A stretch of 13,084 nucleotides of DNA from Paramuribaculum sp. (lineage in GTDB: Bacteria > Bacteroidota > Bacteroidia > Bacteroidales > Muribaculaceae). The stretch covers positions 4,881 through 17,964 of the forward strand of contig JAIDXA010000285.1 of the NCBI GenBank assembly GCA_029058705.1. Direction: 5' to 3'. A program made the translations under genes and the position numbers. The number at the start of each line of letters is the position of its first letter. Position 1 is the first letter of the stretch. The notes below the pieces were generated by a model, which was not told the origin of the DNA, ran no database searches, and saw nothing but the letters and a program-made list of their open reading frames with translations. This document shows positions 6,716-13,084 of the stretch, piece after piece.

Positions 6716-7408
6716 TCAGTCAGATGTCCGCAGATAGAACGAAGCAGCTTCCATGTCGATCGGACGGGTTATTTTCAGCGTTTTTTCCGAACCGTCCACG
6801 AGTGCCATCTTCATATGTCCGGCATTTTCCATCACCGAGGCATCATCGGTCATTACCGGCGAATAGGGCAGTCTGTATGCCGATTTCAACAGTGCGGCAC
6901 TGAACGCCTGAGGCGTCTGGACGGCCTGATAAAGCGAGCGGTCAACAGCCATGGAACCTTTTTCGGTAAGCTTCCGCAGCGAATCAACCATCGGCATGAC
7001 AGGCAGAGCGCCCTCCGCACCGCCTTTGATCGCATCGAGCAGACGGTAGATGACCTCGCTCTCAACCAGAGGGCGCGCTCCGTCATGGATCAGAAGCGTT
7101 TCCGTGCTGTCGTCAATCATTTCCAGCGCGTTTCTGACACTTTCCCAACGTGTTTTTCCTCCGATGGCTGTCTGCGTGTAGTCAATATTATTTTCTCTGC
7201 TCAGGTTCTCCCAGAATTCTTTCCGGTCGGCGGCCACGACAACTATGATCTGCGCAAAGGGAACTGACTGATGAAACCGACGGATCGCGTGGACAACAAC
7301 CGGTTCGCCCTCCAGCAGACAGAACTGTTTCGGCAATTCTGACCCATAGCGCGACCCGCTGCCGGCCGCAACTATCACGACGGCTGTTTTTCCGTTATTC
7401 TCTGTCAT
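6716..7408 (-). CDS. ispD: 2-C-methyl-D-erythritol 4-phosphate cytidylyltransferase
   Basis: IspD transfers CMP from CTP to 2-C-methyl-D-erythritol 4-phosphate, the third step of the MEP pathway to isoprenoids. The 230-residue protein has the nucleotide-binding loop VAAGSGSRYGSELPKQF (13-29, with R20 and K27 in catalytic positions), GGKTRWESVRNAL, the IHDGARP metal-binding segment (about 107-113), QTPQAF, TDDASVME and a C-terminal GSEKTLKITRPIDM. Length and motifs are standard. Its ATG overlaps the stop of the S41 protease gene in an ATGA (7405-7408), so it is probably translated by coupling. The other MEP pathway genes are not in the window. Confidence 0.96.
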   Translation of the reverse strand: MTENNGKTAVVIVAAGSGSRYGSELPKQFCLLEGEPVVVHAIRRFHQSVPFAQIIVVVAADRKEFWENLSRENNIDYTQTAIGGKTRWESVRNALEMIDDSTETLLIHDGARPLVESEVIYRLLDAIKGGAEGALPVMPMVDSLRKLTEKGSMAVDRSLYQAVQTPQAFSAALLKSAYRLPYSPVMTDDASVMENAGHMKMALVDGSEKTLKITRPIDMEAASFYLRTSD

Positions 7409-8991
7409 GGATTGAGCAGACTGTTATAGCAGTCCGGATTCGTTATGATTTCAAGAGCTTCCCGATAGATGGGATTTCCCTCGTTGGCTATGCGGAAATA
7501 AGTCGATTGCTCAAACAGATCCCTGCCTATCAACGCTTTGATTATTCTGCGGATAGTCGGTTCTGACACAGCGAACTGCTCTTTGTTGAACTTCACGCCT
7601 TCTGCCTCTCCGGTTTTTATGAGCTGATCAGTCATTTCGTCGCTGACGGTGAATCCGCCGACAAAGCTGTTTTCATCGGGGTACTGTTTTTTCAGTGTGG
7701 CCCGGTTTTCGTCTATATACTTTGTCGCAAATCTGTTGACAGCTCCTTTGGCCACAAGATCACGATAATAATCGCTGTAGAATGTCGTGTCGATCGCAAC
7801 GAACCTGTCGGGCATGATGCCGCCGCCGCCATAGACCGGACGCATGTTGCGGAGCGTATAGTAGCGGAGTGAGTCCGGCAGATGGATCGAGTCTGCGCTC
7901 GAGAATTCGCCGTGACGGTAACGCTCGGTAATATCCGAATAATAGTCTTCCTCTTTGCCGGCAGAGTATGGTTTCTGGATGCAACGTCCCGATGGCGTAT
8001 AGTATCGGGCTATCGTAAGACGGATCATCGATCCGTCAGGGAAGGGGAACGGGCGTTGCACCAGACCCTTGCCGAATGTGCGGCGTCCCACAATGATTCC
8101 ACGGTCCTGATCCTGCACGGCACCCGACAGAATCTCGCTTGCCGAAGCCGAATACTGGTTGACCATGACGACGAGCCGGCCGTCTGTATATTTCCCGTTC
8201 GAAGTCGTCGTGTATTGCGACAGACGGCTCTTGTCACCTTTCGTATATACCACGAGATCGCCCCGGCGAAGAAACATGTCGGCAATGTCAGTGGCCGCGT
8301 TAAGATAGCCGCCTCCATTGTCCTCCAGGTCGATAATGAGATTTTTCATTCCATCTTTTTTCAGACGTCTAAGTGCCTGTTCAACCTCCTTGGCAGTGTT
8401 TTCGGCAAATCTCGAAATGCGGATATAGCCCACTTCGGGAGCCGCCATATAAGCTGCGTCAACGCTGTAGATGGGAATGTCATCGCGCACAATGTTGAAT
8501 TCGATCAGCTCCGGAACGCCTTTGCGCATCACTTTCACGCGGGCTGTCGATCCCTTCCGGCCGCGGAGCAGCTTCATGACATCGCCGGTTTTCTTCTTGA
8601 CTCCGGCAATGAGGGTGTCCTGGGCATAGATTATTCTGTCGCCCGGAACAATCCCGACTTTCTCCGACGGGCCTCCGGCAACGGTCTGGATAACATAGAG
8701 CGTGTCGGTCAGCATGTTGAATTGTATTCCGATTCCCGAGAAATTTCCCTGAAGCGGTTCCGTCAGTTCTCGGGTTTCTTCCGCGTTGGTATAGGTAGAA
8801 TGCGGATCGAGATTCTTCAGCATCGCCACTATGGCGCTCTCGACCATAGCGTCCGTATTGACAGTGTCTACATAATACCCCTCGATTATCTGCTCGGCAT
8901 AGTTGAGTTTTTTTATCGGGGAGAAATTGAGCGCCGACCCCGTCAAAACGGCGCAGGCGGTCAATATCAATGCAATTGTTGTTCGTTTCAT
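7405..8991 (-). CDS. S41 family C-terminal processing protease with PDZ domain
   Basis: This 528-residue enzyme belongs to the CtpA/Prc group of serine-lysine proteases, which trim or degrade envelope proteins from the C-terminus. The N-terminus is a signal or membrane anchor (residues 4-20). It contains L-T-A-C13, a possible lipobox, but the hydrophobic stretch before it is very short. A PDZ domain spans about 82-165 (GIGIQF, then SEKVGIVPGDRI). The protease core includes NLIIDLEDNGGGYL (217-230), YSASASEI (280-287) and TFGKGLVQ (305-312). By alignment with the 25-residue spacing in E. coli Prc, S283 is the nucleophile and K308 the general base. A C-terminal region of about 180 residues follows the core. 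The start lies in an ATGA overlap with coaD. The substrate is unknown. Confidence 0.93.
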   Translation of the reverse strand: MKRTTIALILTACAVLTGSALNFSPIKKLNYAEQIIEGYYVDTVNTDAMVESAIVAMLKNLDPHSTYTNAEETRELTEPLQGNFSGIGIQFNMLTDTLYVIQTVAGGPSEKVGIVPGDRIIYAQDTLIAGVKKKTGDVMKLLRGRKGSTARVKVMRKGVPELIEFNIVRDDIPIYSVDAAYMAAPEVGYIRISRFAENTAKEVEQALRRLKKDGMKNLIIDLEDNGGGYLNAATDIADMFLRRGDLVVYTKGDKSRLSQYTTTSNGKYTDGRLVVMVNQYSASASEILSGAVQDQDRGIIVGRRTFGKGLVQRPFPFPDGSMIRLTIARYYTPSGRCIQKPYSAGKEEDYYSDITERYRHGEFSSADSIHLPDSLRYYTLRNMRPVYGGGGIMPDRFVAIDTTFYSDYYRDLVAKGAVNRFATKYIDENRATLKKQYPDENSFVGGFTVSDEMTDQLIKTGEAEGVKFNKEQFAVSEPTIRRIIKALIGRDLFEQSTYFRIANEGNPIYREALEIITNPDCYNSLLNP

Positions 8992-9506
8992 TCAGTTATG
9001 TGGTTTTTCTTCATTTGTTCAATGATTTCCGGCGATGGAAGCATATCGCTGACATCCTCGCCATATGAACTAAGCTCACGGACAACCGACGAGCTTATGG
9101 CGGCATGTGCCGGCTCGGCGAACAGCAGGATGGTTTCAATTCCCGATATCTGCCGGTTTATGTCGGCCATATTGCGCTCATATTCGTAATCGGCCACCGA
9201 CCTCACTCCGCGCAGAAGAGCCGTAGCCCCCGCTGCGGCGGCCTCTTTCGCAACAAGCCCGTTGCAAAGTCTGACCTCCACTCTTGGCAACAGGGGAGTC
9301 AGAAGCCCTTCAAGCTCTGCGGCTCTGACTGTTGCTGCGTCTGCTTCCGCGGGTTTTGAGACATTGCGTCCGATGAAGATTATTATGCGGTCGAAAATTT
9401 TCAGACCGCGCGTGAGAATCGAGAGATGTCCGATTGTGAACGGATTGAACGAGCCCGCCATTACGGCAACTCTTTCATGCCGGTCGTCATGAGATCTGTG
9501 AGTCAT
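8988..9506 (-). CDS. coaD: Phosphopantetheine adenylyltransferase
   Basis: CoaD adenylates 4'-phosphopantetheine to dephospho-CoA, the penultimate step of CoA synthesis. The 172-residue protein has the nucleotidyltransferase motif GSFNPFTIGH (18-27), with H27 in the catalytic T/HxGH position, RGVRSVADYEYERNMADINRQ in the middle and ISSSVVRE near the C-terminus. The first 12 residues (charged, His/Arg/Asp-rich) extend beyond most family members. No other start codon lies between M1 and the motif, and M16 would cut into the active site, so 9506 is preferred. This start overlaps the parE stop by 20 nt. The 3' end overlaps the S41 protease gene in an ATGA. Confidence 0.95.
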   Translation of the reverse strand: MTHRSHDDRHERVAVMAGSFNPFTIGHLSILTRGLKIFDRIIIFIGRNVSKPAEADAATVRAAELEGLLTPLLPRVEVRLCNGLVAKEAAAAGATALLRGVRSVADYEYERNMADINRQISGIETILLFAEPAHAAISSSVVRELSSYGEDVSDMLPSPEIIEQMKKNHITE

Positions 9507-11430
9507 CTTCTACAACGAGATTGTTGATGATAAATTGCTGGCGTTCGATGGAATTCTTGCCCATATAGAATCGCAGAAGTTCTCCGACTCCGTCCTGTTT
9601 GTGCATGCTCACCTGGTCGGCGCGCATATCCTCGCCGATGAAATGCCTGAACTCCTCCGGCGATATCTCGCCGAGTCCCTTGAAGCGGGTGATCTCGGCG
9701 TTGCTTCCCAGCCGCTCGATGGCTGCTGTGCGCTCCTCGTCAGAGTAGCAATAATAGGTGTCTTCGGCTATATTCTTGGACTTGTTTCCCGAACTGCGCT
9801 TGGATGTTTTCTTGTTTCTGACTCTAAACAGCGGGGTTTCGAGAATGTAGACGTGGCCTCGCTTCACAAGATCAGGGAAAAACTGCAGGAAAAACGTCAG
9901 GAGAAGCATACGGATGTGCATTCCGTCTACATCGGCATCTGTCGCTATAATGACCTTGTTGTAGCGCAGGTTGTCAATCGACTCCTCGATGTTGAGAGCG
10001 GCCTGGAGCTGATAGAACTCGTCATTCTCATAAACCATTTTCTTGGTCTTGCCGAATGTGTTCTTCGGTTTTCCGCGAAGCGAAAAAACCGCTTGCGTCT
10101 CGACATTGCGGATCTTCGTGATCGACCCCGCTGCCGAATCGCCCTCGGTTATGAAGATCGACGACTGGTTTTTCTTCTCCTCCGATCCGCGGACGTCGGT
10201 CAGATGTACGCGGCAATCGAGCAGCTTCTTGTTGTGGATATTGACTTTCTTTGCCTGTTCACGCGCCTTTTTGGTGACTCCGGCCATCGCCTTGCGTTCA
10301 CGTTCGTTTTCGTCGACGATTTTCTTAAGCGTGTCGGCCGTCTCCGGATTGCGGTGCAGGTAGTTGTCCAGATGGGTCTTGACGAAGTCGCCGATCGCCT
10401 TGGCCACGGTAGGCCCGTCGGGGCCCATCGACTGGGATCCGAGCTTGGTCTTGGTCTGCGATTCAAACACCGGCTCCTCGACCTTGATCGATACGGCCGC
10501 GACTATACCGTTGCGGATGTCCGAATACTCATATTGCTGTTTGCCGATGAATTCCTTGACTGTTCGCGAAACTGCTTCCTTGAATGCGGTCAGGTGAGTT
10601 CCGCCCTGTGTCGTGTTCTGTCCGTTGACAAAGGTGTAGTATTCCTCTCCATATTGCGATGCATGCGTTATCGCGATCTCTATGTCACCCTCCCTCAGAT
10701 GGATTATCGGATAGCGCGGATCATTGGTCATGTTGTCGTTGAGAAGATCCAGCAATCCGTGGCGCGAGTGGAACTTCTGTCCGTTGAAGTTGATGGTCAG
10801 CCCCGTGTTGAGGAATGTGTAGTTCTTGAGCAGCGGAATGATGTGATCCTCGCGAAACCGGTAGTCTGTGAATATGTTCGGGTCGGGCGAAAAATGAATG
10901 TAGGTCCCGTTGGGCTCTTCAGTGTCGAGCAGTTCCGATTCCTCAACCGGTTTTCCGCACGCGAATCTGGCCTCTTTCTTTTTCCCCTCGCGGACACTCC
11001 CGACAAGAAAATCGCTTGAAAGCGCGTTGACCGCCTTTACGCCGACTCCATTCAGACCGATGGACTTCTTGAATGCTTTGCTGTCATATTTTCCTCCGGT
11101 GTTGATTCTCGAAACAGCATCGATCATTTTACCCAGCGGAATTCCGCGGCCATAGTCGCGGACAGCTGCGGCACTTTCAGTCACGCTGACATCGATCGTC
11201 TTTCCGAATCCCATCATGAACTCGTCGATTGAATTGTCAAGCACCTCCTTGAGCAGCACGTAGATGCCATCGTCGGCCGAACTTCCGTCGCCCAGCTTTC
11301 CGATGTACATACCCGGGCGGCGTCTGATATGCTCGTTCCATTCGAGCGTGACGATGTCGTCTTCGGTGTAGTTTGCCGCTGGGGCAACCGTATTATCCGC
11401 TATGGTGTCTTCAGTCAAAATCTCAGTCAT
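9487..11430 (-). CDS. parE: DNA topoisomerase IV subunit B
   Basis: ParE is the ATPase subunit of topoisomerase IV, which decatenates daughter chromosomes with ParC. The 647 residues show the GHKL ATPase domain: E62-VLDN66-SID70-E, YGRGIP (93-98), and GLNGVGVKAVNALS (125-138). The transducer domain has QTKTKLGS (325-332) with its ATP-sensing lysine. The TOPRIM domain contains ITEG-D-SAAG (427-435, E429) and ATDADVDGMHIR (496-507, D498 and D500). RFKGLGE follows at 582-588. The length fits ParE better than GyrB forms with long insertions, and the absence of a GyrB signature supports this, but a GyrB paralogue cannot be fully excluded. A Lys/Ser-rich segment at 540-553 looks like a flexible insert. 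It is the first gene of its operon, and its promoter lies at 11465-11496. Confidence 0.93.
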   Translation of the reverse strand: MTEILTEDTIADNTVAPAANYTEDDIVTLEWNEHIRRRPGMYIGKLGDGSSADDGIYVLLKEVLDNSIDEFMMGFGKTIDVSVTESAAAVRDYGRGIPLGKMIDAVSRINTGGKYDSKAFKKSIGLNGVGVKAVNALSSDFLVGSVREGKKKEARFACGKPVEESELLDTEEPNGTYIHFSPDPNIFTDYRFREDHIIPLLKNYTFLNTGLTINFNGQKFHSRHGLLDLLNDNMTNDPRYPIIHLREGDIEIAITHASQYGEEYYTFVNGQNTTQGGTHLTAFKEAVSRTVKEFIGKQQYEYSDIRNGIVAAVSIKVEEPVFESQTKTKLGSQSMGPDGPTVAKAIGDFVKTHLDNYLHRNPETADTLKKIVDENERERKAMAGVTKKAREQAKKVNIHNKKLLDCRVHLTDVRGSEEKKNQSSIFITEGDSAAGSITKIRNVETQAVFSLRGKPKNTFGKTKKMVYENDEFYQLQAALNIEESIDNLRYNKVIIATDADVDGMHIRMLLLTFFLQFFPDLVKRGHVYILETPLFRVRNKKTSKRSSGNKSKNIAEDTYYCYSDEERTAAIERLGSNAEITRFKGLGEISPEEFRHFIGEDMRADQVSMHKQDGVGELLRFYMGKNSIERQQFIINNLVVEDDSQIS

Positions 11431-11464
11431 TTCAGAATATTTAGGCGCAAGAGACGCATTTCTG

Positions 11465-11496
11465 CAAAGTTACAAAAAAACATGATTTTTTGCAAT
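11465..11496 (-). promoter_or_regulatory. Promoter of the parE-coaD-S41-ispD-recG operon
   Basis: Read on the - strand, ATTGC (11496-11492) is followed after 19 nt by TAACTTTG (11472-11465), an exact TAnnTTTG match. The parE ATG lies 34 nt downstream of the -7 box. No other promoter box was found within the operon by eye. Confidence 0.78.
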
Positions 11497-11503
11497 CGCG
11501 GAA

Positions 11504-11534
11504 TTTGACAACTTGACGATATTTTTTAACTTTG
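11504..11534 (+). promoter_or_regulatory. Promoter facing fucO
   Basis: TTTGA (11504-11508) is followed after 18 nt by TAACTTTG (11527-11534), an exact -7 match identical to that of the opposing parE promoter. The two -33 elements are only 7 bp apart. The fucO ATG is 224 nt further on because an inverted-repeat element intervenes. The expected transcription start falls at or just inside the left end of that element. Confidence 0.75.
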
Positions 11535-11535
11535 T

Positions 11536-11728
11536 GAGTGTGTTTACTTTTAACACAGTTAGCATAAAGATGGATTTTTGAGTGATTTCAGCGAGTTGAG
11601 AAAGGAGCAATTGCCACATTGCGACTGCCGAAACTTGGCTGAAAGCGCCAAAAAGACTCATTATGATGACCTGAAGAATTTCAAACAGAGCAATTATTTC
11701 TTAATTCGTGCTAAAAGTAAACATACTC
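11536..11728. mobile_element. MITE-like element with 21-bp terminal inverted repeats in the fucO leader
   Basis: The left end (11536-11556) and the reverse complement of the right end (11708-11728) agree at 19 of 21 positions, including the uninterrupted 12-mer TGTTTACTTTTA (11541-11552 against 11712-11723). The unit is 193 bp and carries no complete gene. TGTGA occurs at both boundaries (11533-11537 and 11729-11733) and could be a 5-bp target duplication, although it overlaps the left repeat by two bases. Excising the unit with one TGTGA copy leaves 28 nt from the -7 box to the fucO ATG. A non-autonomous insertion is the best reading. A conserved RNA leader with a long closing stem is the main alternative. 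I cannot name a family. Confidence 0.6.
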
Positions 11729-11733
11729 TGTGA
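11563..11733 (+). pseudogene. Startless 56-codon open frame inside the element
   Basis: Between TAG (11560-11562) and TGA (11731-11733) a frame of 56 codons stays open. It includes DFSELRKEQLPHCDC and NYFLIRAKSK and has no ATG, GTG or TTG start in a convincing place. The only nearby ATG (11570) is in another frame and stops at once. It could be a relic of a transposase end or chance. No catalytic motif is visible. The similar sequence at the window end keeps FLNEFRELK in the matching frame but has a stop just upstream. Confidence 0.25.
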
Positions 11734-11758
11734 CTTACCTAATAAATCTTTTTCAGAC

Positions 11759-12913
11759 ATGAAACGAATGATTCTTAACGAGACCTCTTATTTCGGGGCC
11801 GGATGCCGCAGCGAGATTGCCACTGAAGCCAAACGCCGCGGCTTTAAAAAAGCTTTTTTTGTGACAGACAGGGACCTGATCAAATTCGGTGTGGCGGATA
11901 AAGTGGTCGAGATCTTTCAGAATGCGGGGCTGCCATATGAGTTGTTTTCCGATGTGAAACCTAATCCGACGGTTGCCAACGTCCAGGCCGGAGTCGATGC
12001 ATATAGGAAATCCGGCGCGGACTTCATTGTGGCTCTTGGTGGCGGTTCGGCGATCGACACTGCAAAAGGAATCGGAATTGTTGTGAACAACCCTGAGTTT
12101 GCCGATGTGTGTTCTCTTGAGGGAGTCGCCGCCACGCACTCTCGCGCTGTTCCGACGTTTGCTCTTCCAACCACTGCCGGAACAGCGGCGGAAGTGACAA
12201 TAAATTACGTCATCATCGACGAGTCGAAACAGAAAAAAATGGTCTGTGTCGACCCTAACGACATTCCCGCCGTAGCGCTCATCGACCCCGAACTGATGTA
12301 TTCGATGCCGAAAGGGCTTACGGCCGCAACCGGAATGGACGCCCTCACCCACGCCATTGAAAGCTACATAACTCCTGGCGCATGGACAATGACCGACATG
12401 ATGGAGATCAAGGCCATCGAGCTTATTGCGCGCAATCTGAAGAAAGCTGTCGACGATGGCTCTGACAAACAGGCACGCGAAGCCATGGCCGAAGCGCAAT
12501 ACATCGCCGGAATGGGATTCAGCAATGTCGGGCTCGGAATCGTCCATTCGATGGCTCATCCTCTCGGCGCACGATATGACACTCCCCACGGTCTGGCCAA
12601 CGCTCTGCTGCTCCCCTACGTGATGGTCTATAACTCCGAATCGCCCGCAGCTCCAAAATATCGCGCCATTGCCGAAGCTATGGGGGTCGACACTTCGGAT
12701 ATGAACGAGGCTGAGGCCGTCAGGGCTGCATGTGATGCCGTCCGTTCCCTTGCCGCAAGTGTCGGAATCCCCTCAAGGCTGTCCGAAATCAATATCCCGA
12801 AAGAAGATCTGCATCTTCTTGCCGTCGATGCATTCAATGATGTCTGCACCGGAGGCAATCCGCGTCCGACTTCAGTCGAGGATATCGAAGCACTCTACAA
12901 CGAAGCTTATTGA
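11759..12913 (+). CDS. fucO: Lactaldehyde reductase (iron-dependent alcohol dehydrogenase)
   Basis: FucO reduces L-lactaldehyde from L-fucose or L-rhamnose breakdown to 1,2-propanediol using NADH. With the start at 11759 it has 384 residues, close to E. coli FucO, and begins MKRMILNETSYFGAG as FucO proteins do. A GTG at 11708 would add 17 residues, partly encoded by the inserted element, and is unlikely. The NAD site is GGGSAIDT (94-101) and PTTAGTAAEVT is at 137-147. The iron ligands are D194 and H198 (GMDALTH), H263 and H277. GGNPR (365-369) is also typical. All active residues are present. No fucose or rhamnose catabolic genes are nearby, so it appears to be a single-gene unit with its own promoter and terminator. 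The upstream element may alter its expression. Confidence 0.95.
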   Translation: MKRMILNETSYFGAGCRSEIATEAKRRGFKKAFFVTDRDLIKFGVADKVVEIFQNAGLPYELFSDVKPNPTVANVQAGVDAYRKSGADFIVALGGGSAIDTAKGIGIVVNNPEFADVCSLEGVAATHSRAVPTFALPTTAGTAAEVTINYVIIDESKQKKMVCVDPNDIPAVALIDPELMYSMPKGLTAATGMDALTHAIESYITPGAWTMTDMMEIKAIELIARNLKKAVDDGSDKQAREAMAEAQYIAGMGFSNVGLGIVHSMAHPLGARYDTPHGLANALLLPYVMVYNSESPAAPKYRAIAEAMGVDTSDMNEAEAVRAACDAVRSLAASVGIPSRLSEINIPKEDLHLLAVDAFNDVCTGGNPRPTSVEDIEALYNEAY

Positions 12914-12950
12914 TCGCTCACCGATCGCTGTCATTACCTCTTAAATGGTT

Positions 12951-12980
12951 GAGGGTCAGAATCTTCAGATTCTGACCCTC
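12951..12980 (+). terminator. Terminator hairpin of fucO
   Basis: GAGGGTCAGAATCT (12951-12964) is a perfect 14-bp complement of the bases at 12967-12980, with a two-base centre. It starts 37 nt after the fucO stop. The downstream sequence CGTTGTCTTTATC is only moderately T-rich, but the stem is very strong. Confidence 0.75.
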
Positions 12981-12990
12981 CGTTGTCTTT

Positions 12991-13008
12991 ATCCCGATGG
13001 AACGGGAT
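12991..13008 (+). repeat. Second small hairpin after the fucO terminator
   Basis: ATCCCG (12991-12996) pairs with CGGGAT (13003-13008) around the six-base loop ATGGAA. It sits 10 nt past the main terminator and 6 nt before the repeat that runs to the window end. It may be a backup terminator or mark the edge of that repeat. Confidence 0.4.
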
Positions 13009-13014
13009 CTTAGA

Positions 13015-13084
13015 GAGTGTTTGGAATTAAATCAAATTAAGACTGAGGAAATTTTTTGAACGAATTCCGCGAGTTGAAGAGGGA
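13015..13084. repeat. Probable left end of a second, diverged copy of the element (runs off the window)
   Basis: This stretch starts with GAGTGT, as the element at 11536 does. Thirty-eight bases later (39 in the first copy) it has TTTTTGA, then GCGAGTTGA 9 bases further on, exactly as at 11575-11581 and 11591-11599. Over the aligned 32 bases 11575-11606 and 13053-13084, 25 agree. The part between GAGTGT and TTTTTGA is only loosely similar. It is in the same orientation, so fucO is flanked by two related sequences. The right end is beyond the window. Confidence 0.45.

Noticed and set aside
7882..9189. A 435-codon open frame antisense to the S41 protease and coaD
   Set aside because: It spans two real genes on the opposite strand and has an atypical composition rich in Arg, His and Ser. 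It is a codon-bias shadow.
9535..11019. A 494-codon open frame antisense to parE
   Set aside because: It mirrors the parE coding frame and shows no domain or normal composition. ParE motifs on the other strand explain the sequence fully.
11470..11661. A 63-codon - strand frame across the element and promoter region
   Set aside because: It runs through both the parE promoter and the left inverted repeat. Nothing in it resembles a known protein, so it is probably non-coding.
11708..11758. GTG start adding 17 residues to FucO
   Set aside because: The added codons come partly from the right inverted repeat of the element, and FucO proteins begin at the MKRMILNETSYFG-like sequence encoded from 11759.
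1..13084. CRISPR array, tRNA or rRNA genes, or a defence or toxin-antitoxin system
   Set aside because: No regularly spaced direct repeats, no tRNA cloverleaf with TTCGA arm and no rRNA-like stretch were seen, and every long gene is a housekeeping family.

Overview
The window looks like a chromosomal segment of a Bacteroidales bacterium, probably close to the Muribaculaceae. The reasons are the gene content (Bacteroidota-type LspA with a long loop, a DUF4296 lipoprotein, a one-cysteine DksA-like protein), the gene order, the lack of Shine-Dalgarno sites, and three promoters that match the Bacteroidota -33/-7 pattern (TTTG or TTGC, about 19-20 nt, then TAnnTTTG). This assignment is inference from reading; no search was run.

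Left part, + strand (1-2659): the 3' end of a gene that is probably ileS, a DksA/TraR-like regulator, a 250-bp spacer with a run of inverted repeats, lspA, a DUF4296 lipoprotein and a small unknown protein. The last three genes overlap (23 nt and ATGA) and look translationally coupled. LspA would process its own neighbour's lipoprotein signal.

Middle, - strand: a terminator (2805-2834), a secreted M23 peptidase with a histone-like Lys/Ala/Ser/Thr tail, and ndk with its own promoter. Next comes one tight operon read right to left: parE, coaD, an S41 PDZ protease, ispD, recG. Its overlaps are 20, 4 and 4 nt and its last gap is 8 nt. It groups chromosome decatenation, CoA synthesis, envelope proteolysis, isoprenoid synthesis and recombination repair behind a single promoter upstream of parE.

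Right part: the parE promoter and an opposing promoter lie back to back (11465-11534). The second one points at fucO (lactaldehyde reductase), but a 193-bp unit bounded by 21-bp terminal inverted repeats (19 of 21 positions matching) sits between it and the gene. Taking the unit out restores a 28-nt promoter-to-ATG spacing, much like parE and ndk. It is best read as a small non-autonomous (MITE-like) element that now supplies almost the whole fucO leader. A partly similar sequence starts after the fucO terminator and runs off the window end. This is the least expected thing in the window; the rest is ordinary housekeeping sequence.
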